In this document: piece by piece, positions 17,559 through 25,830 of the stretch
Position numbering within the stretch: the first letter of the stretch is position 1
Layout: every line of letters starts with the position of its first letter
DNA from: an uncultured Armatimonadota bacterium
GTDB taxonomy: Bacteria; Armatimonadota; Fimbriimonadia; Fimbriimonadales; Fimbriimonadaceae
NCBI GenBank assembly: GCA_903927025.1
Contig: CAIYLG010000043.1
Span: forward strand, 1-64,000
Length of the DNA stretch: 64,000 nt
Direction of reading: 5' to 3'
Made by a program: the position numbers and the translations under genes
Notes under the pieces: generated by a model
What the model was told of the DNA's origin: nothing
Databases searched by the model: none
What the model saw: only the letters and a program-made list of their open reading frames with translations

Positions 17559-18493
17559 TACTGAGTCGGCCTCGGATTCCAGTGGTACTTGTCCGTTTGA
17601 CCCGGTACAAAGTGGGTGTCATTGCTGTTGATTCCCATGTACCAGGTGGTTCCTGCCGCCAGCTCACCCAGGGCGGGTTTGCTGCAGTGGCCGTCTCCCC
17701 ACACGGTGACTACTTTATTCGCCACGCGAGGAGTGACAAATCCGGTGTCGCCGCCATGGGCATTGTCCAAACCATAGCCTGTGTCCCAAACGCCAGTTCC
17801 CCAGTTCCAGTAGCAGAACACGTTTCCATCCACCTGGTTCGGGTCGGTTCCGCTCAGGTTTGTGTCCCAGCACTCGGGGGCGTCTACCATGCCGTTCTGC
17901 CACCAGTTGCCGTCCCAAACCCAGTTTCCGTCGATCTTGTTGTCGACCCCGTTGCTGTACATTTCCGTAAAGTAGACAGTCTCAGCCGGTTTGGAAACTG
18001 AAGTTGAAGAGAGGCCGATCGGAGCTTGATTCGTGCCATCGTAATACATCGGCGCCATGCCCATGTGGTTGATGCCGAGATTGCCATAAAACATTGCGTT
18101 GAGACTCGGGGCAGAAGAGAGCGCCGGACTCTGAAATATGTTGGAGGCGGTTGGGTCCACGTAAATTTGTGAACTCTTGGTGTACGGGTAGAGCAGAGAG
18201 CGCCAAGAGTTAAAAGGGATGCCGTCCTTGGTGAACTGCTGCCCGTTGATTGGCGCAGTGGCATACCAGCTTTGGGCGATCACCATATGATCGTCATAGT
18301 CACTTGGATACATCAGCGCAGCGGTTGCGATCTGCTTCATATTGCTGACGCAGGCTGTTGCCTTGGCGCTCGCCTTCGCCTGTGCGAAAACAGGGAAAAG
18401 AATGGCGGCAAGGATCGCGATGATCGCGATGACTACGAGCAGCTCAATGAGAGTGAAGGCTTTTTGGGTTCGAAAATGACGGAAATGATTCAA
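17558..18493 (-). CDS. Pseudopilin-like secreted protein
   Basis: A 311-aa protein starting at TTG with a strong GGGAGG ribosome site 6 nt upstream. The basic leader MNHFRHFRTQK precedes [20 protein letters not shown], then [19 protein letters not shown]. The C-terminal motif is KVVTVWGDGHCSK, keeping the DGH but without the usual upstream His. The middle is rich in Asn, Trp and Gly. It is followed by a coupled lipoprotein and is divergent from an AraC regulator that probably controls it. Confidence 0.88.
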   Translation of the reverse strand: MNHFRHFRTQKAFTLIELLVVIAIIAILAAILFPVFAQAKASAKATACVSNMKQIATAALMYPSDYDDHMVIAQSWYATAPINGQQFTKDGIPFNSWRSLLYPYTKSSQIYVDPTASNIFQSPALSSAPSLNAMFYGNLGINHMGMAPMYYDGTNQAPIGLSSTSVSKPAETVYFTEMYSNGVDNKIDGNWVWDGNWWQNGMVDAPECWDTNLSGTDPNQVDGNVFCYWNWGTGVWDTGYGLDNAHGGDTGFVTPRVANKVVTVWGDGHCSKPALGELAAGTTWYMGINSNDTHFVPGQTDKYHWNPRPTQ

Positions 18494-18580
18494 ATGATTC
18501 CTCCCTAGGTTCGCCTGCTAACAGTGCACAGACGGTTCTGACGCGGTCTCTTATTGAAGTTTCATGTGATCTTACGACAG

Positions 18581-18626
18581 TTGACAATAATCGCCGTTTG
18601 ATTGAGAATACATTTGAAAATCAAAC
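18581..18626 (+). promoter_or_regulatory. Promoter and inverted repeat upstream of the AraC regulator
   Basis: TTGACA at 18581-18586 and GAGAAT at 18604-18609 are 17 bp apart, a sigma-70-like arrangement with a perfect -35. An 8-bp inverted repeat GTTTGATT (18596-18603) / AATCAAAC (18619-18626) brackets the -10 box and ends directly at the ATG, so a bound regulator would block transcription. There is no Shine-Dalgarno sequence between the predicted start and the ATG. Confidence 0.5.
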
Positions 18627-19493
18627 ATGGCTAGGCTAAAGCAGGGGATTTCGCTGTTCAGGTATCCGAACACGATGCCGCCGGTGAGCTATGTCGGCAG
18701 TAAGGTCAGCGCAACTGGCGATCCCATTGGAATGCTTCCTCATTCCCACCCTCACAGCTTCGAGGTATGCCTCGTGGTTCGCGGAAATATGGAGTGGTGG
18801 TCTGGAACCGATACTCACGAGCTCAACCCCCACGACGTCTATGTGACCCCTCCTCGAGTTCCGCATGGAGCAGTGGATTCGGCACTTTCACCATGTGAGT
18901 ACCTGTGGGTTCACATCGATGTTCGGCAGGTTTCAGACGCCGTTCGCACGATACTGGACGTTCGAAATCTCTCCGGAGTCCACAGGCAGAGCGACGAAGC
19001 GGGGAAGCTAGTGACACGGCTGTACCAGGAGCACTGTTTGAGGGACAGTTTGAGCCCTGAGGTCTGTCAAAGCATGTGCACGATGCTCGTTGCATCGCTG
19101 GCGAGGACGGGGAATCGCGACGGTGCATCAGGCTTAAGCGAACTGGTTCAACAAGCCCAATCCGCACTCATGGAAGGAGACGGAGGGAAGCAAAGTATTG
19201 CGCACGTTGCTCAATCGCTGTACATCTCCGACGCCTGGCTTACTCGCCGATTTCGGGAGGAAGTGGGTCTGACGCCAGCTGCATGGGTCACCGCCCAAAA
19301 GATGAATGAGGCTAAACGGCTGCTTCGGATGACGGACGAATCCGTCACCCAGATTGCCCTCTCACTTGGATACAGCTCAAGCCAATACTTTGCGACTGCC
19401 TTCCATCGGATCACGGGTAGAACGCCTTCCGCGTATCGCACCCTTTATCCCAGGGTTAGCGGCCCGGCTCGTTTGGTCGAATGGAAGCGGTAA
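18627..19493 (+). CDS. AraC-family regulator with cupin sensor domain
   Basis: A 288-aa protein. The N-terminal cupin contains HSHPHSFEVCLVVRGNMEWW and VYVTPPRVPHGAVDS, the sugar-sensing AraC/RhaS-type barrel. The C-terminal double HTH contains SIAHVAQSLYISDAWLTRRF and VTQIALSLGYSSSQYFATAF followed by HRITGRTPSAYR. It is divergent from a pseudopilin-lipoprotein pair. Its 3' end overlaps the convergent halogenase-like gene by 38 bp. Confidence 0.92.
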   Translation: MARLKQGISLFRYPNTMPPVSYVGSKVSATGDPIGMLPHSHPHSFEVCLVVRGNMEWWSGTDTHELNPHDVYVTPPRVPHGAVDSALSPCEYLWVHIDVRQVSDAVRTILDVRNLSGVHRQSDEAGKLVTRLYQEHCLRDSLSPEVCQSMCTMLVASLARTGNRDGASGLSELVQQAQSALMEGDGGKQSIAHVAQSLYISDAWLTRRFREEVGLTPAAWVTAQKMNEAKRLLRMTDESVTQIALSLGYSSSQYFATAFHRITGRTPSAYRTLYPRVSGPARLVEWKR

Positions 19494-21162
19494 CGGTTGG
19501 ATATTGGTGGTCAATGAGTGGCGCTCCGTCCATGACTTTCCGTTTCACCCAACCATCACGAACCATTGCCTCCAAGGTTTCGGTGATTCGGGCATGAAAG
19601 GCATTGTCGAAGGAAATGCCCTTCTTTTGAACTTCATGGGCGAGGAACGGGATTGCGTGGTCTAGCTGAGCTGAGTGCTTCAGCGCCTCAATCACCCACA
19701 TAAAATATCCATTGAGAGGCAGAACACGGTTTTCCCTCTTTAGGGCCTTGATTCGATGGATTCGGCCCATCTCAAAGCCAGCGAGCGTTACTTCCTCGGC
19801 ATTTTTGAGATTTAGGACGAAGATGTTGTAGCCGTTCAGGCTACTTGTCGGTGGAACGCTTGAAAGGCGGTGCCCGATTTGGTGAACCTGGTCGAGGCGC
19901 AGGGTTGCGAAGCCGGCAACACCCATATCTTCTTCAATGAAGCCACCCGTTCCGAGCCACTGAAATGCCTTTTCGCCATCCAACTCAAGTCCAGCCTCGC
20001 TGGCAATGGTGGAGACGTAGGATCGCAAGTCGTTGAAGTTGCCGTTCCCGGTGTACCAATAGTCGGCAAATTTGATGTGCTGGCGGATTCTGCGTTGATT
20101 TCGAGACTCGTACTGCTCTCTGAGCCAAGCAAAATCACCGCCACGTTCGACGTCCATGAGGATGTAGGCCGCCTCCCGGGCACTCGTATGGGTCAGCGTT
20201 AGGCCCGCTGACAGGATCGGGTCTGCAAACCCTTGGGACTCCCCAACAAGAAGCCAGTTCTCCCCGCTCATCCGGGTTGAGATGAAGGACCAGTCCTTGG
20301 TTGTGCTTAAGTTGTTTTCTCGCTTGGCATCTCGGAGCAGTTCTGAGACTTTCGGTTCCTCAGAAATAGCTTTCAGATAGAGCTCTTCTGGCTTGAGTCC
20401 ACTGTCTCTCAAGTATTCCGCTGGGCACACAAATCCAACGGAAGTGCGACAGTCGCCGATCTGAATGAACCAGATCCAGCCGTAGCCGAGTGACAGCACC
20501 TGAATTCGAGTGCCACCAGTTCCAAGCTGTACGGCCCACTCTGCGTCTGTCCAGTAGTCCCACACCGCAACATTCCTAAGGAGAGCCGGTTCTTCGATCT
20601 GGACTTCCATCTGGCGGCGAATGAGTCCAGCGTGTCCGGTTGCATCGATGTAGTATTTGGCCCGGACCTGGTTGCCACCCTCAAGAATCAGACTGTCAAT
20701 CCGATCTCCATCACGAATGAGAGTACGAACGGGTTCTCCGTAATGAATGTCGCAGCCGAGTTCCGAAGCGAAGTCGGCAAGGACCGTGTCATAGGTTGCT
20801 CGGTCAACTTGGAATGCAGTCGACCGCCTTTGACCGTGAAATTGGGCGGGTCGCGGCTCGGGCTTCAGGTCTCCATGGGGAAGGAAGTTGAAATCCCACA
20901 GGTCAGAAGTATTTCCCCATCGGTACGTTCCACCAACCTTAATTGGAAAGCCGCACGCCTCGATGCGTTCCCAAACTCCTAGCTCATCGAGGATGTTGCC
21001 GACAATGGGGAGGAGACTCTCTCCAACGTGGTCTCGAGGGAAAATGGCCCTCTCAAAGATTGAGACGTGTAGATGCGGGGCATATTTCTTTAGAAAGGCA
21101 CCCATCGTCGAACCGCCGGGCCCTGCACCCACGATTGCAACGTCAGTTTCTATAACGGTCAT
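19456..21162 (-). CDS. Flavin-dependent halogenase-like oxidoreductase
   Basis: From the ATG at 21162 the protein is 568 aa and starts MTVIETDVAIVGAGPGGS, the FAD-binding GxGxxG motif (about 12-18). HVGESLLP follows, then FPIKVGGTYRWG with Lys75 in the place of the lysine that relays hypohalous acid in characterised halogenases (KxGxxxxW). The diagnostic WxWxIP motif is present as WIWFIQ, with Gln for Pro. GFADPILSAGLTLTH matches the FAD-closing block. The C-terminal ~200 residues are an extension of the non-tryptophan type. It may chlorinate or brominate an aromatic substrate, or be a halogenase-like monooxygenase. No biosynthetic genes are adjacent. Confidence 0.78.
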   Translation of the reverse strand: MTVIETDVAIVGAGPGGSTMGAFLKKYAPHLHVSIFERAIFPRDHVGESLLPIVGNILDELGVWERIEACGFPIKVGGTYRWGNTSDLWDFNFLPHGDLKPEPRPAQFHGQRRSTAFQVDRATYDTVLADFASELGCDIHYGEPVRTLIRDGDRIDSLILEGGNQVRAKYYIDATGHAGLIRRQMEVQIEEPALLRNVAVWDYWTDAEWAVQLGTGGTRIQVLSLGYGWIWFIQIGDCRTSVGFVCPAEYLRDSGLKPEELYLKAISEEPKVSELLRDAKRENNLSTTKDWSFISTRMSGENWLLVGESQGFADPILSAGLTLTHTSAREAAYILMDVERGGDFAWLREQYESRNQRRIRQHIKFADYWYTGNGNFNDLRSYVSTIASEAGLELDGEKAFQWLGTGGFIEEDMGVAGFATLRLDQVHQIGHRLSSVPPTSSLNGYNIFVLNLKNAEEVTLAGFEMGRIHRIKALKRENRVLPLNGYFMWVIEALKHSAQLDHAIPFLAHEVQKKGISFDNAFHARITETLEAMVRDGWVKRKVMDGAPLIDHQYPTVTASIRPNEPGR

Positions 21163-21253
21163 AGTGCTCGACAGGATTGTACAGCGTTGGGGGAATAAGT
21201 GGAATCGAGTGTTTATGGTTGACCTTGCATAATGTGCAAAAGAGGACATTCCA

Positions 21254-21281
21254 TTGTCACTATCTCTAAATTAGGTATCCT
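21254..21281 (+). promoter_or_regulatory. Candidate promoter of the GntR/LacI-type regulator
   Basis: TTGTCA at 21254-21259 and TATCCT at 21276-21281 are 16 bp apart. The predicted start would leave a leader of about 55 nt before the ATG at 21342. A short inverted repeat TTGCA-N5-TGCAA at 21225-21239 lies just upstream. Confidence 0.4.
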
Positions 21282-21341
21282 CCTGTTTTCAACGGCCGCC
21301 AGAGAGCAGGGTATTGGTGCCGATTTCGTGGGTTTGAAGAC

Positions 21342-22520
21342 ATGGATCCCAGTAGCTCCCGCTCCGTTAGAATGGCTGTAGAGACGATACGCTCGCAGAT
21401 TCGTCTCGGTAAGATCAAGGCAGGAGCGCCGCTTCCCACAGAGAACAGCCTCGCGGAACTGCTCGACCTCAGCAGGGGAACAGTGCGTCGAGCGATTGAG
21501 GTCCTAGCTCAGTCCGGGGATATCACTCGGAAGCCGTACTCTCGGCCGATTGTCGCCGGCACTAGGTCGGAAACTGGACCGTTTGGATCCCAGGTCCACG
21601 TTTGGATCAGTCATCCGATTGCCGATGACGCGACCCTACAGCTCCTTCGCGGTGTTTCAAATGGTCTGATGGGGACAAGCTTCCGTCTGGTCGTTAGGGA
21701 ACCTAATCGTTTCTATGCGGATTTTGTAAAGTCTGATGAACGCGAGTTCCTGACAGATCTGCTTAACGACGACAGCGCATTTTCAGCGATCATCGAGAGG
21801 GATGCCGACGCCCGCAACGATGACCTCTATAAAATGGTTGTTGAGAAAGGCAAACATCTCGTCTTTGTGGACATTCCGCCGCCACCAGGAGTTGCCGCGG
21901 ACTATGTGGGCACCGCGAACATATCAGCGTCCCGGCGGTGTACGGAACACCTGCTCGAGCTCGGCCATACCAGGATCGCTTATGTTTCAGAGTCTGCAAC
22001 TCCCTACACCGTTCAAGAAAGGGTCAAAGGCTTTTGGCGAGCGCTCAGAATTGCGGGGTTGGAAGGCAGTGGAACTGTGCTGTTTGGAAGTGAGCTTGAA
22101 CCTGCAAACATCAGCAAGGTTCCCAATGGTGGTCTTTACGGTCGTGGAATCAGCCCAAGCGCCTATTACAACGAACTGACACAGCGCCTCGTGAGAGAAG
22201 TACTCTCAATGGACCCACGCCCCACTGCTATAGTGGCCAGCTGCGATGTTTTAGCCCACTGGGTGTGTGCCGTGCTTGAAGATATGGGATTCCAGGTTCC
22301 TCAGAACTTTGCCGTGGTGGGCTTCGACTGGCTGGCAAGGTGGGATGACCCTTCCCGAGACGTCCTGAGCAGTGCCAGTCAGGATTTCGAGGGCTTTGGG
22401 TACCACGCGGCAGAAGTCCTCCTTGATCGCGCTAGTGGCGAGGGACCGACAACACCAAGGCAGATCCTTTTGCCTGCGCCAACTATCGTTCGTGCATCCA
22501 CTGCGGGCAACTCAGCCTAA
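21342..22520 (+). CDS. GntR-type HTH fused to LacI/periplasmic-binding-like sensor domain (AraR-like)
   Basis: A 392-aa regulator. Residues ~5-75 are a GntR winged helix (IRSQIRLGKIKAGAPLPTEN, LAELLDLSRGTVRRAIEVLA). From ~85 the sequence is a type I periplasmic-binding fold: CTEHLLELGHTRIAYVSES, AIVASCDVLAHWVCAVLEDM and NFAVVGFDWLARW are the LacI/GalR effector-domain blocks. This architecture is that of arabinose repressor AraR and relatives, which release DNA on binding sugar. It lies 244 bp upstream of a pseudopilin operon on the same strand that carries a perfect palindrome at its promoter. Confidence 0.9.
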   Translation: MDPSSSRSVRMAVETIRSQIRLGKIKAGAPLPTENSLAELLDLSRGTVRRAIEVLAQSGDITRKPYSRPIVAGTRSETGPFGSQVHVWISHPIADDATLQLLRGVSNGLMGTSFRLVVREPNRFYADFVKSDEREFLTDLLNDDSAFSAIIERDADARNDDLYKMVVEKGKHLVFVDIPPPPGVAADYVGTANISASRRCTEHLLELGHTRIAYVSESATPYTVQERVKGFWRALRIAGLEGSGTVLFGSELEPANISKVPNGGLYGRGISPSAYYNELTQRLVREVLSMDPRPTAIVASCDVLAHWVCAVLEDMGFQVPQNFAVVGFDWLARWDDPSRDVLSSASQDFEGFGYHAAEVLLDRASGEGPTTPRQILLPAPTIVRASTAGNSA

Positions 22521-22607
22521 TAATCGGATCTCCGTTTGGCCTCGACTCCGTCGCGTTGTTTGGAATGTACAAATACAATCTTAGATTGTTCAAAAGTGGC
22601 TCATTTC

Positions 22608-22636
22608 TTGTCACTTTCGTGAACGGTTCGTATAAT
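22608..22636 (+). promoter_or_regulatory. Strong sigma-70-type promoter for the pseudopilin operon
   Basis: TTGTCA (22608-22613) and a perfect TATAAT (22631-22636) are separated by 17 bp. The start of transcription would fall near 22643, leaving a leader of about 120 nt before the ATG at 22765. This is the best promoter in the window. Confidence 0.75.
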
Positions 22637-22642
22637 GAGCGT

Positions 22643-22658
22643 GCGTAAGGCCTTACGC
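22643..22658. promoter_or_regulatory. 16-bp perfect palindrome at the transcription start, probable operator
   Basis: GCGTAAGGCCTTACGC is a perfect palindrome beginning 6 nt after the TATAAT box, over the predicted +1. A dimeric repressor here would block initiation. The GntR/LacI-type protein encoded just upstream (21342-22520) is the natural candidate. Confidence 0.6.
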
Positions 22659-22764
22659 GAGATGAACAAGCTTCATCACTTATCTGATCTCGTTTCCCTT
22701 TCTTGTCAATCTGGCTCGTATTCATTGAACATGAGCCGTGATTTGAACGCTATGCAGATACAAA

Positions 22765-23673
22765 ATGAAACAATCGCCTAAACTTGGTTTCACGCTCATC
22801 GAGCTCTTGGTAGTCATTGCCATCATTGCCATCCTTGCTGCCATCCTTTTCCCAGTCTTTGCACAGGCAAAGGCGGCGGCGAAGAAGACAGCTTGTCTCT
22901 CTAACAATAAGCAGCTTTCGCTCGGGGCTTTGATGTACTCAAGCGACTACGACGACGAGTTCCCGTACCAGGCCGCCGGAGACTCAGGGTTGACCTACTA
23001 CGGCGAGCCGTATATCAACGGCGCCATGGACCCAACTGCCTCCACGAACTGGGATCGCGGTATCTATCCGTACGTCAAGAGCTACGGCGTATTCCTTTGC
23101 CCAGTGGCAACAGACCAGGACGGTTCCGATGGCTGGGGCTGTTTCGAGACGACCGGCGCGCTCAATGGAAAGCCCACGTCCTTTTGCAATAGCTATGGAA
23201 TGAATGCGATTGCCGCTGGTAAATCCAATACGGCAATGCCTGCACCGGCGAACACGATTCTGATGAGCGAACTCACTCAGAAGCAGAAGACGGCGGCAAC
23301 AATCCCATCCTGGCAGGGCTTTGGTGTCAGCTGCACAGGCTACATTGGTGCTCCTGTGCTGAACAGCAGCGGACAGCAGGCGTGTCCAGATGGAAGCGAC
23401 GGTCCCACAACCGGAGTGAACCATGGTGGCGGGAACTGGGGGTTTGCCGATGGGCACTCCAAGTACATGATGAAGTCCCAGATGACGTTTAGCATGTTCG
23501 GCCACACTGGCCCGATCACGATGCACGGCGGCAACCTTACTCCACCTAATATCACGGGCGCGGACGCCACGCTTACCCACTTGCTGGATGTGGATCCGAA
23601 GATGTCGGGTCAGGGCTGTGGTCCGTGGATGTACTGCACATGGAATGCTTTCGGAACCGGAAGCGCGTTCTAG
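22765..23673 (+). CDS. Pseudopilin-like secreted protein (H-X8-DG)
   Basis: A 302-aa protein: [20 protein letters not shown] prepilin signal, then [19 protein letters not shown]. The C-terminal motif is [17 protein letters not shown]. The central part contains several Cys ([22 protein letters not shown]) and could be disulphide-bonded outside the membrane. It is the first gene of an operon with a small lipoprotein and a TPR-sulfotransferase, under the promoter and palindrome at 22608-22658. Confidence 0.9.
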   Translation: MKQSPKLGFTLIELLVVIAIIAILAAILFPVFAQAKAAAKKTACLSNNKQLSLGALMYSSDYDDEFPYQAAGDSGLTYYGEPYINGAMDPTASTNWDRGIYPYVKSYGVFLCPVATDQDGSDGWGCFETTGALNGKPTSFCNSYGMNAIAAGKSNTAMPAPANTILMSELTQKQKTAATIPSWQGFGVSCTGYIGAPVLNSSGQQACPDGSDGPTTGVNHGGGNWGFADGHSKYMMKSQMTFSMFGHTGPITMHGGNLTPPNITGADATLTHLLDVDPKMSGQGCGPWMYCTWNAFGTGSAF

Positions 23674-23686
23674 ATGACGAGATGCT

Positions 23687-23723
23687 GGTGGGCTGATCGA
23701 CCCTCGTCGGAAGGCAGCCCACC
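23687..23723 (+). other. Intercistronic hairpin between pseudopilin and lipoprotein genes
   Basis: GGTGGGCTG (23687-23695) pairs exactly with CAGCCCACC (23715-23723) around a 19-nt loop. It starts 14 nt after the pseudopilin stop and is not followed by a T-run. It may be a partial terminator or an RNA-stability element that lowers expression of the downstream genes. Confidence 0.5.
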
Positions 23724-23742
23724 CGGCGTTTAGAGGAACAAC

Positions 23743-23964
23743 TTGAATCTGAAGATAACAATTTTCGTTCTAGCCGTTCTCGGGGGGACATCTCTTTGGG
23801 GCTGTGGGCAACCTCTTCCAGAAAAACCCAAGACGACGGGAGGGATGGCGAGCCCTGAGCGCGCGCTTCAGCGCATTAAGGACACGGAAGCGAATCCAAA
23901 GTTCACGCGGGAGCAGAAGGATCAGGTCATCGCCACGATTAAGCAGCGCAATCATATGCAGTAA
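23743..23964 (+). CDS. Small lipoprotein
   Basis: A 73-aa protein starting at TTG; the start is fixed by AGAGGA 5-6 nt upstream. MNLKITIFVLAVLGGTSLWG leads to a lipobox-like LWGC and so to a lipidated Cys. The mature part, PERALQRIKDTEANPKFTRE, is charged and helical. Analogous in position and size to the lipoprotein after the pseudopilin at 17558-18493, but not similar in sequence beyond the signal. It is followed 5 nt later by the sulfotransferase gene. Confidence 0.72.
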   Translation: MNLKITIFVLAVLGGTSLWGCGQPLPEKPKTTGGMASPERALQRIKDTEANPKFTREQKDQVIATIKQRNHMQ

Positions 23965-23969
23965 CGTGA

Positions 23970-25820
23970 GTGAACTCTCAAATCGACTCAGAAATTGATA
24001 TAAGCATCGCCACGGCTGAGCGCCTCTATAATCAGGGGCGCCCGGGCGAGGCGCTTGCCATCCTCCATCGATTGCCGCCCGTACACGGTGCGCTAAGAGA
24101 GAGAGTTCTACTGATCGTCGGTGCCTCCTTTGCTCGAATGAAGCGAAGGGAAGAAGCCAGGCGCGCCTTTCAAGAGCTGCTTCAGCTCAATCCCGACTCC
24201 TTTGAAGCGTTGACATGGGTGGCTGTACTCCTTAGGAATTCTCAGGAGATTGATCAGGCAATCGCCTACGCCAAACGGGCGATCCAGCTTCAGCCAGACA
24301 ATGCCCTGGGCCACAGCTCCCTTGGCTCCTGCTTTCTCTTTTTAAGACAGCCCACTGAAGCCATCCGAGCGTTTCAGCTTGCAGTTGAGCTTGCGCCGGA
24401 TGCGGCTGAGCTCGAACACAATTTGGCCCAGGCCTATCTGATGGACCATCAGCACGGTGAGGCCATACAGCGTTTTCGTCGGGCAATCCTGCTGGCACCG
24501 TTTGACTCACACAGCTACCTGACTCTGGCCCGTGTCTATATGCTTTACGGCATGGCGGGCGAAGCCCTTGAGTGTCTCGAATCGGGGCTAATTGCCCTCC
24601 CAGACTGTGCGGAACTTCATTCGTCTGCCGGAGCAGCGTTTGCAATGATCCGCAACGATGAGGCCGCCGAGCGGCATCACAGGCGGGCGGTTGAGCTTTC
24701 CAATGCTGCGGAGCCTGATTACGCCTCCTGGCTTCTCAACCAAGGGAGGTTCGAAGAAGCGGGATCTCACTTTTTGAATCTGATTCAATCCGACCGAGAT
24801 CCTGCTTTTGGATACTACGGACTGATGCAGACCAAGAAGCTTGCGTCAGGAGACGAGCCATTTGTGGCAGATATGCGGTCGGTCCTCAACAGGCGATCCT
24901 TGCGGAAAGCGAGCCGGATGTACCTCAGCTATGCCCTCGGAAGAGCAGAAGAGCAGCTGAATCATGGAGGCGAAGCAATGAGCCACTTTGACGAAGCCAA
25001 TGCGCTTGCCTTCGAAATCAACCATTCCGCGCACCCCGTTGATCCGAACTCTTTTGTTGAGGATCACGCCCGGGTCCAGGCCCTTTTCGAGCAGTTAAGA
25101 ACGGGAAATTCAATGAGCGACAGTGGCGCTTCCCCGATCTTCATCGTCGGCATGATCCGCTCAGGGACCACCTTGCTGGATCAAATTGTTTCCAGCCACC
25201 CTGATGTAACCAGTGCCGGAGAACTTCGATTCTGGATTGAAGAGGCCCTGCGCCTTGCTGCCACACCCGAGCTTGCAACTCCAGAGAAGCTGAATGATCT
25301 GGCAGAGACGTACTTGCGGTACGGACAGCTTTTGGTTGGAAGCGAGGTTCGGTTTACCGATAAGATGCCTCTCAATTTTGCCTATGTGGGCGTGATTCGA
25401 GCCGCGTTTCCCAATGCGAAGTTCTTGCATATTCGCCGTCACCCAGTGGATACGTGCCTTTCTATCTACACCACTTACTTTGGCAAGGGCGCACTGTTCG
25501 CCTATAAGAAGTCTAACATCGTGGCCTACTTCAAGGCGTATTTAGCTTCAATGGAATACTGGCGACAAAACCTGCAGCCGCAGACGATGTTCGAACTGGA
25601 CTATGAAGATCTTGTGACGGATCCGGATACCGTCATCCCGCAGGTGATTGAATTCTGCGGTCTGCCTTGGAGCGAAGCATGCCTCCGCCATCACGAGAAC
25701 AAAAGCGCCATCAATACTCCCAGCCGGTGGCAGGCGAGGCAGCCGATGTATCTGTCGTCGACCGAACGATGGAAGCGATACGAACCGTGGCTGGGGGAGT
25801 TTACAGAGCTCCTAGCCTAG
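23970..25820 (+). CDS. TPR-repeat protein with C-terminal sulfotransferase domain
   Basis: A 616-aa protein starting at GTG. Residues ~10-345 are TPR-like helical repeats (ALGHSSLGSCFLFLRQPTEA, EHNLAQAYLMDHQHGEAI). Residues ~389-600 are a sulfotransferase fold: FIVGMIRSGTTLLDQIVSSH (391-410) is the 5'-phosphosulfate loop for PAPS, and LHIRRHPVDTCLSIY (486-500) is the 3'-phosphate site. TPR-sulfotransferase fusions resemble tyrosylprotein sulfotransferase-like enzymes; they transfer sulfate from PAPS to a protein or glycan. The gene closes the pseudopilin-lipoprotein operon, which makes a secreted product of that operon a possible acceptor. Confidence 0.88.
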   Translation: MNSQIDSEIDISIATAERLYNQGRPGEALAILHRLPPVHGALRERVLLIVGASFARMKRREEARRAFQELLQLNPDSFEALTWVAVLLRNSQEIDQAIAYAKRAIQLQPDNALGHSSLGSCFLFLRQPTEAIRAFQLAVELAPDAAELEHNLAQAYLMDHQHGEAIQRFRRAILLAPFDSHSYLTLARVYMLYGMAGEALECLESGLIALPDCAELHSSAGAAFAMIRNDEAAERHHRRAVELSNAAEPDYASWLLNQGRFEEAGSHFLNLIQSDRDPAFGYYGLMQTKKLASGDEPFVADMRSVLNRRSLRKASRMYLSYALGRAEEQLNHGGEAMSHFDEANALAFEINHSAHPVDPNSFVEDHARVQALFEQLRTGNSMSDSGASPIFIVGMIRSGTTLLDQIVSSHPDVTSAGELRFWIEEALRLAATPELATPEKLNDLAETYLRYGQLLVGSEVRFTDKMPLNFAYVGVIRAAFPNAKFLHIRRHPVDTCLSIYTTYFGKGALFAYKKSNIVAYFKAYLASMEYWRQNLQPQTMFELDYEDLVTDPDTVIPQVIEFCGLPWSEACLRHHENKSAINTPSRWQARQPMYLSSTERWKRYEPWLGEFTELLA

Positions 25821-25830
25821 AATTGCGCCA

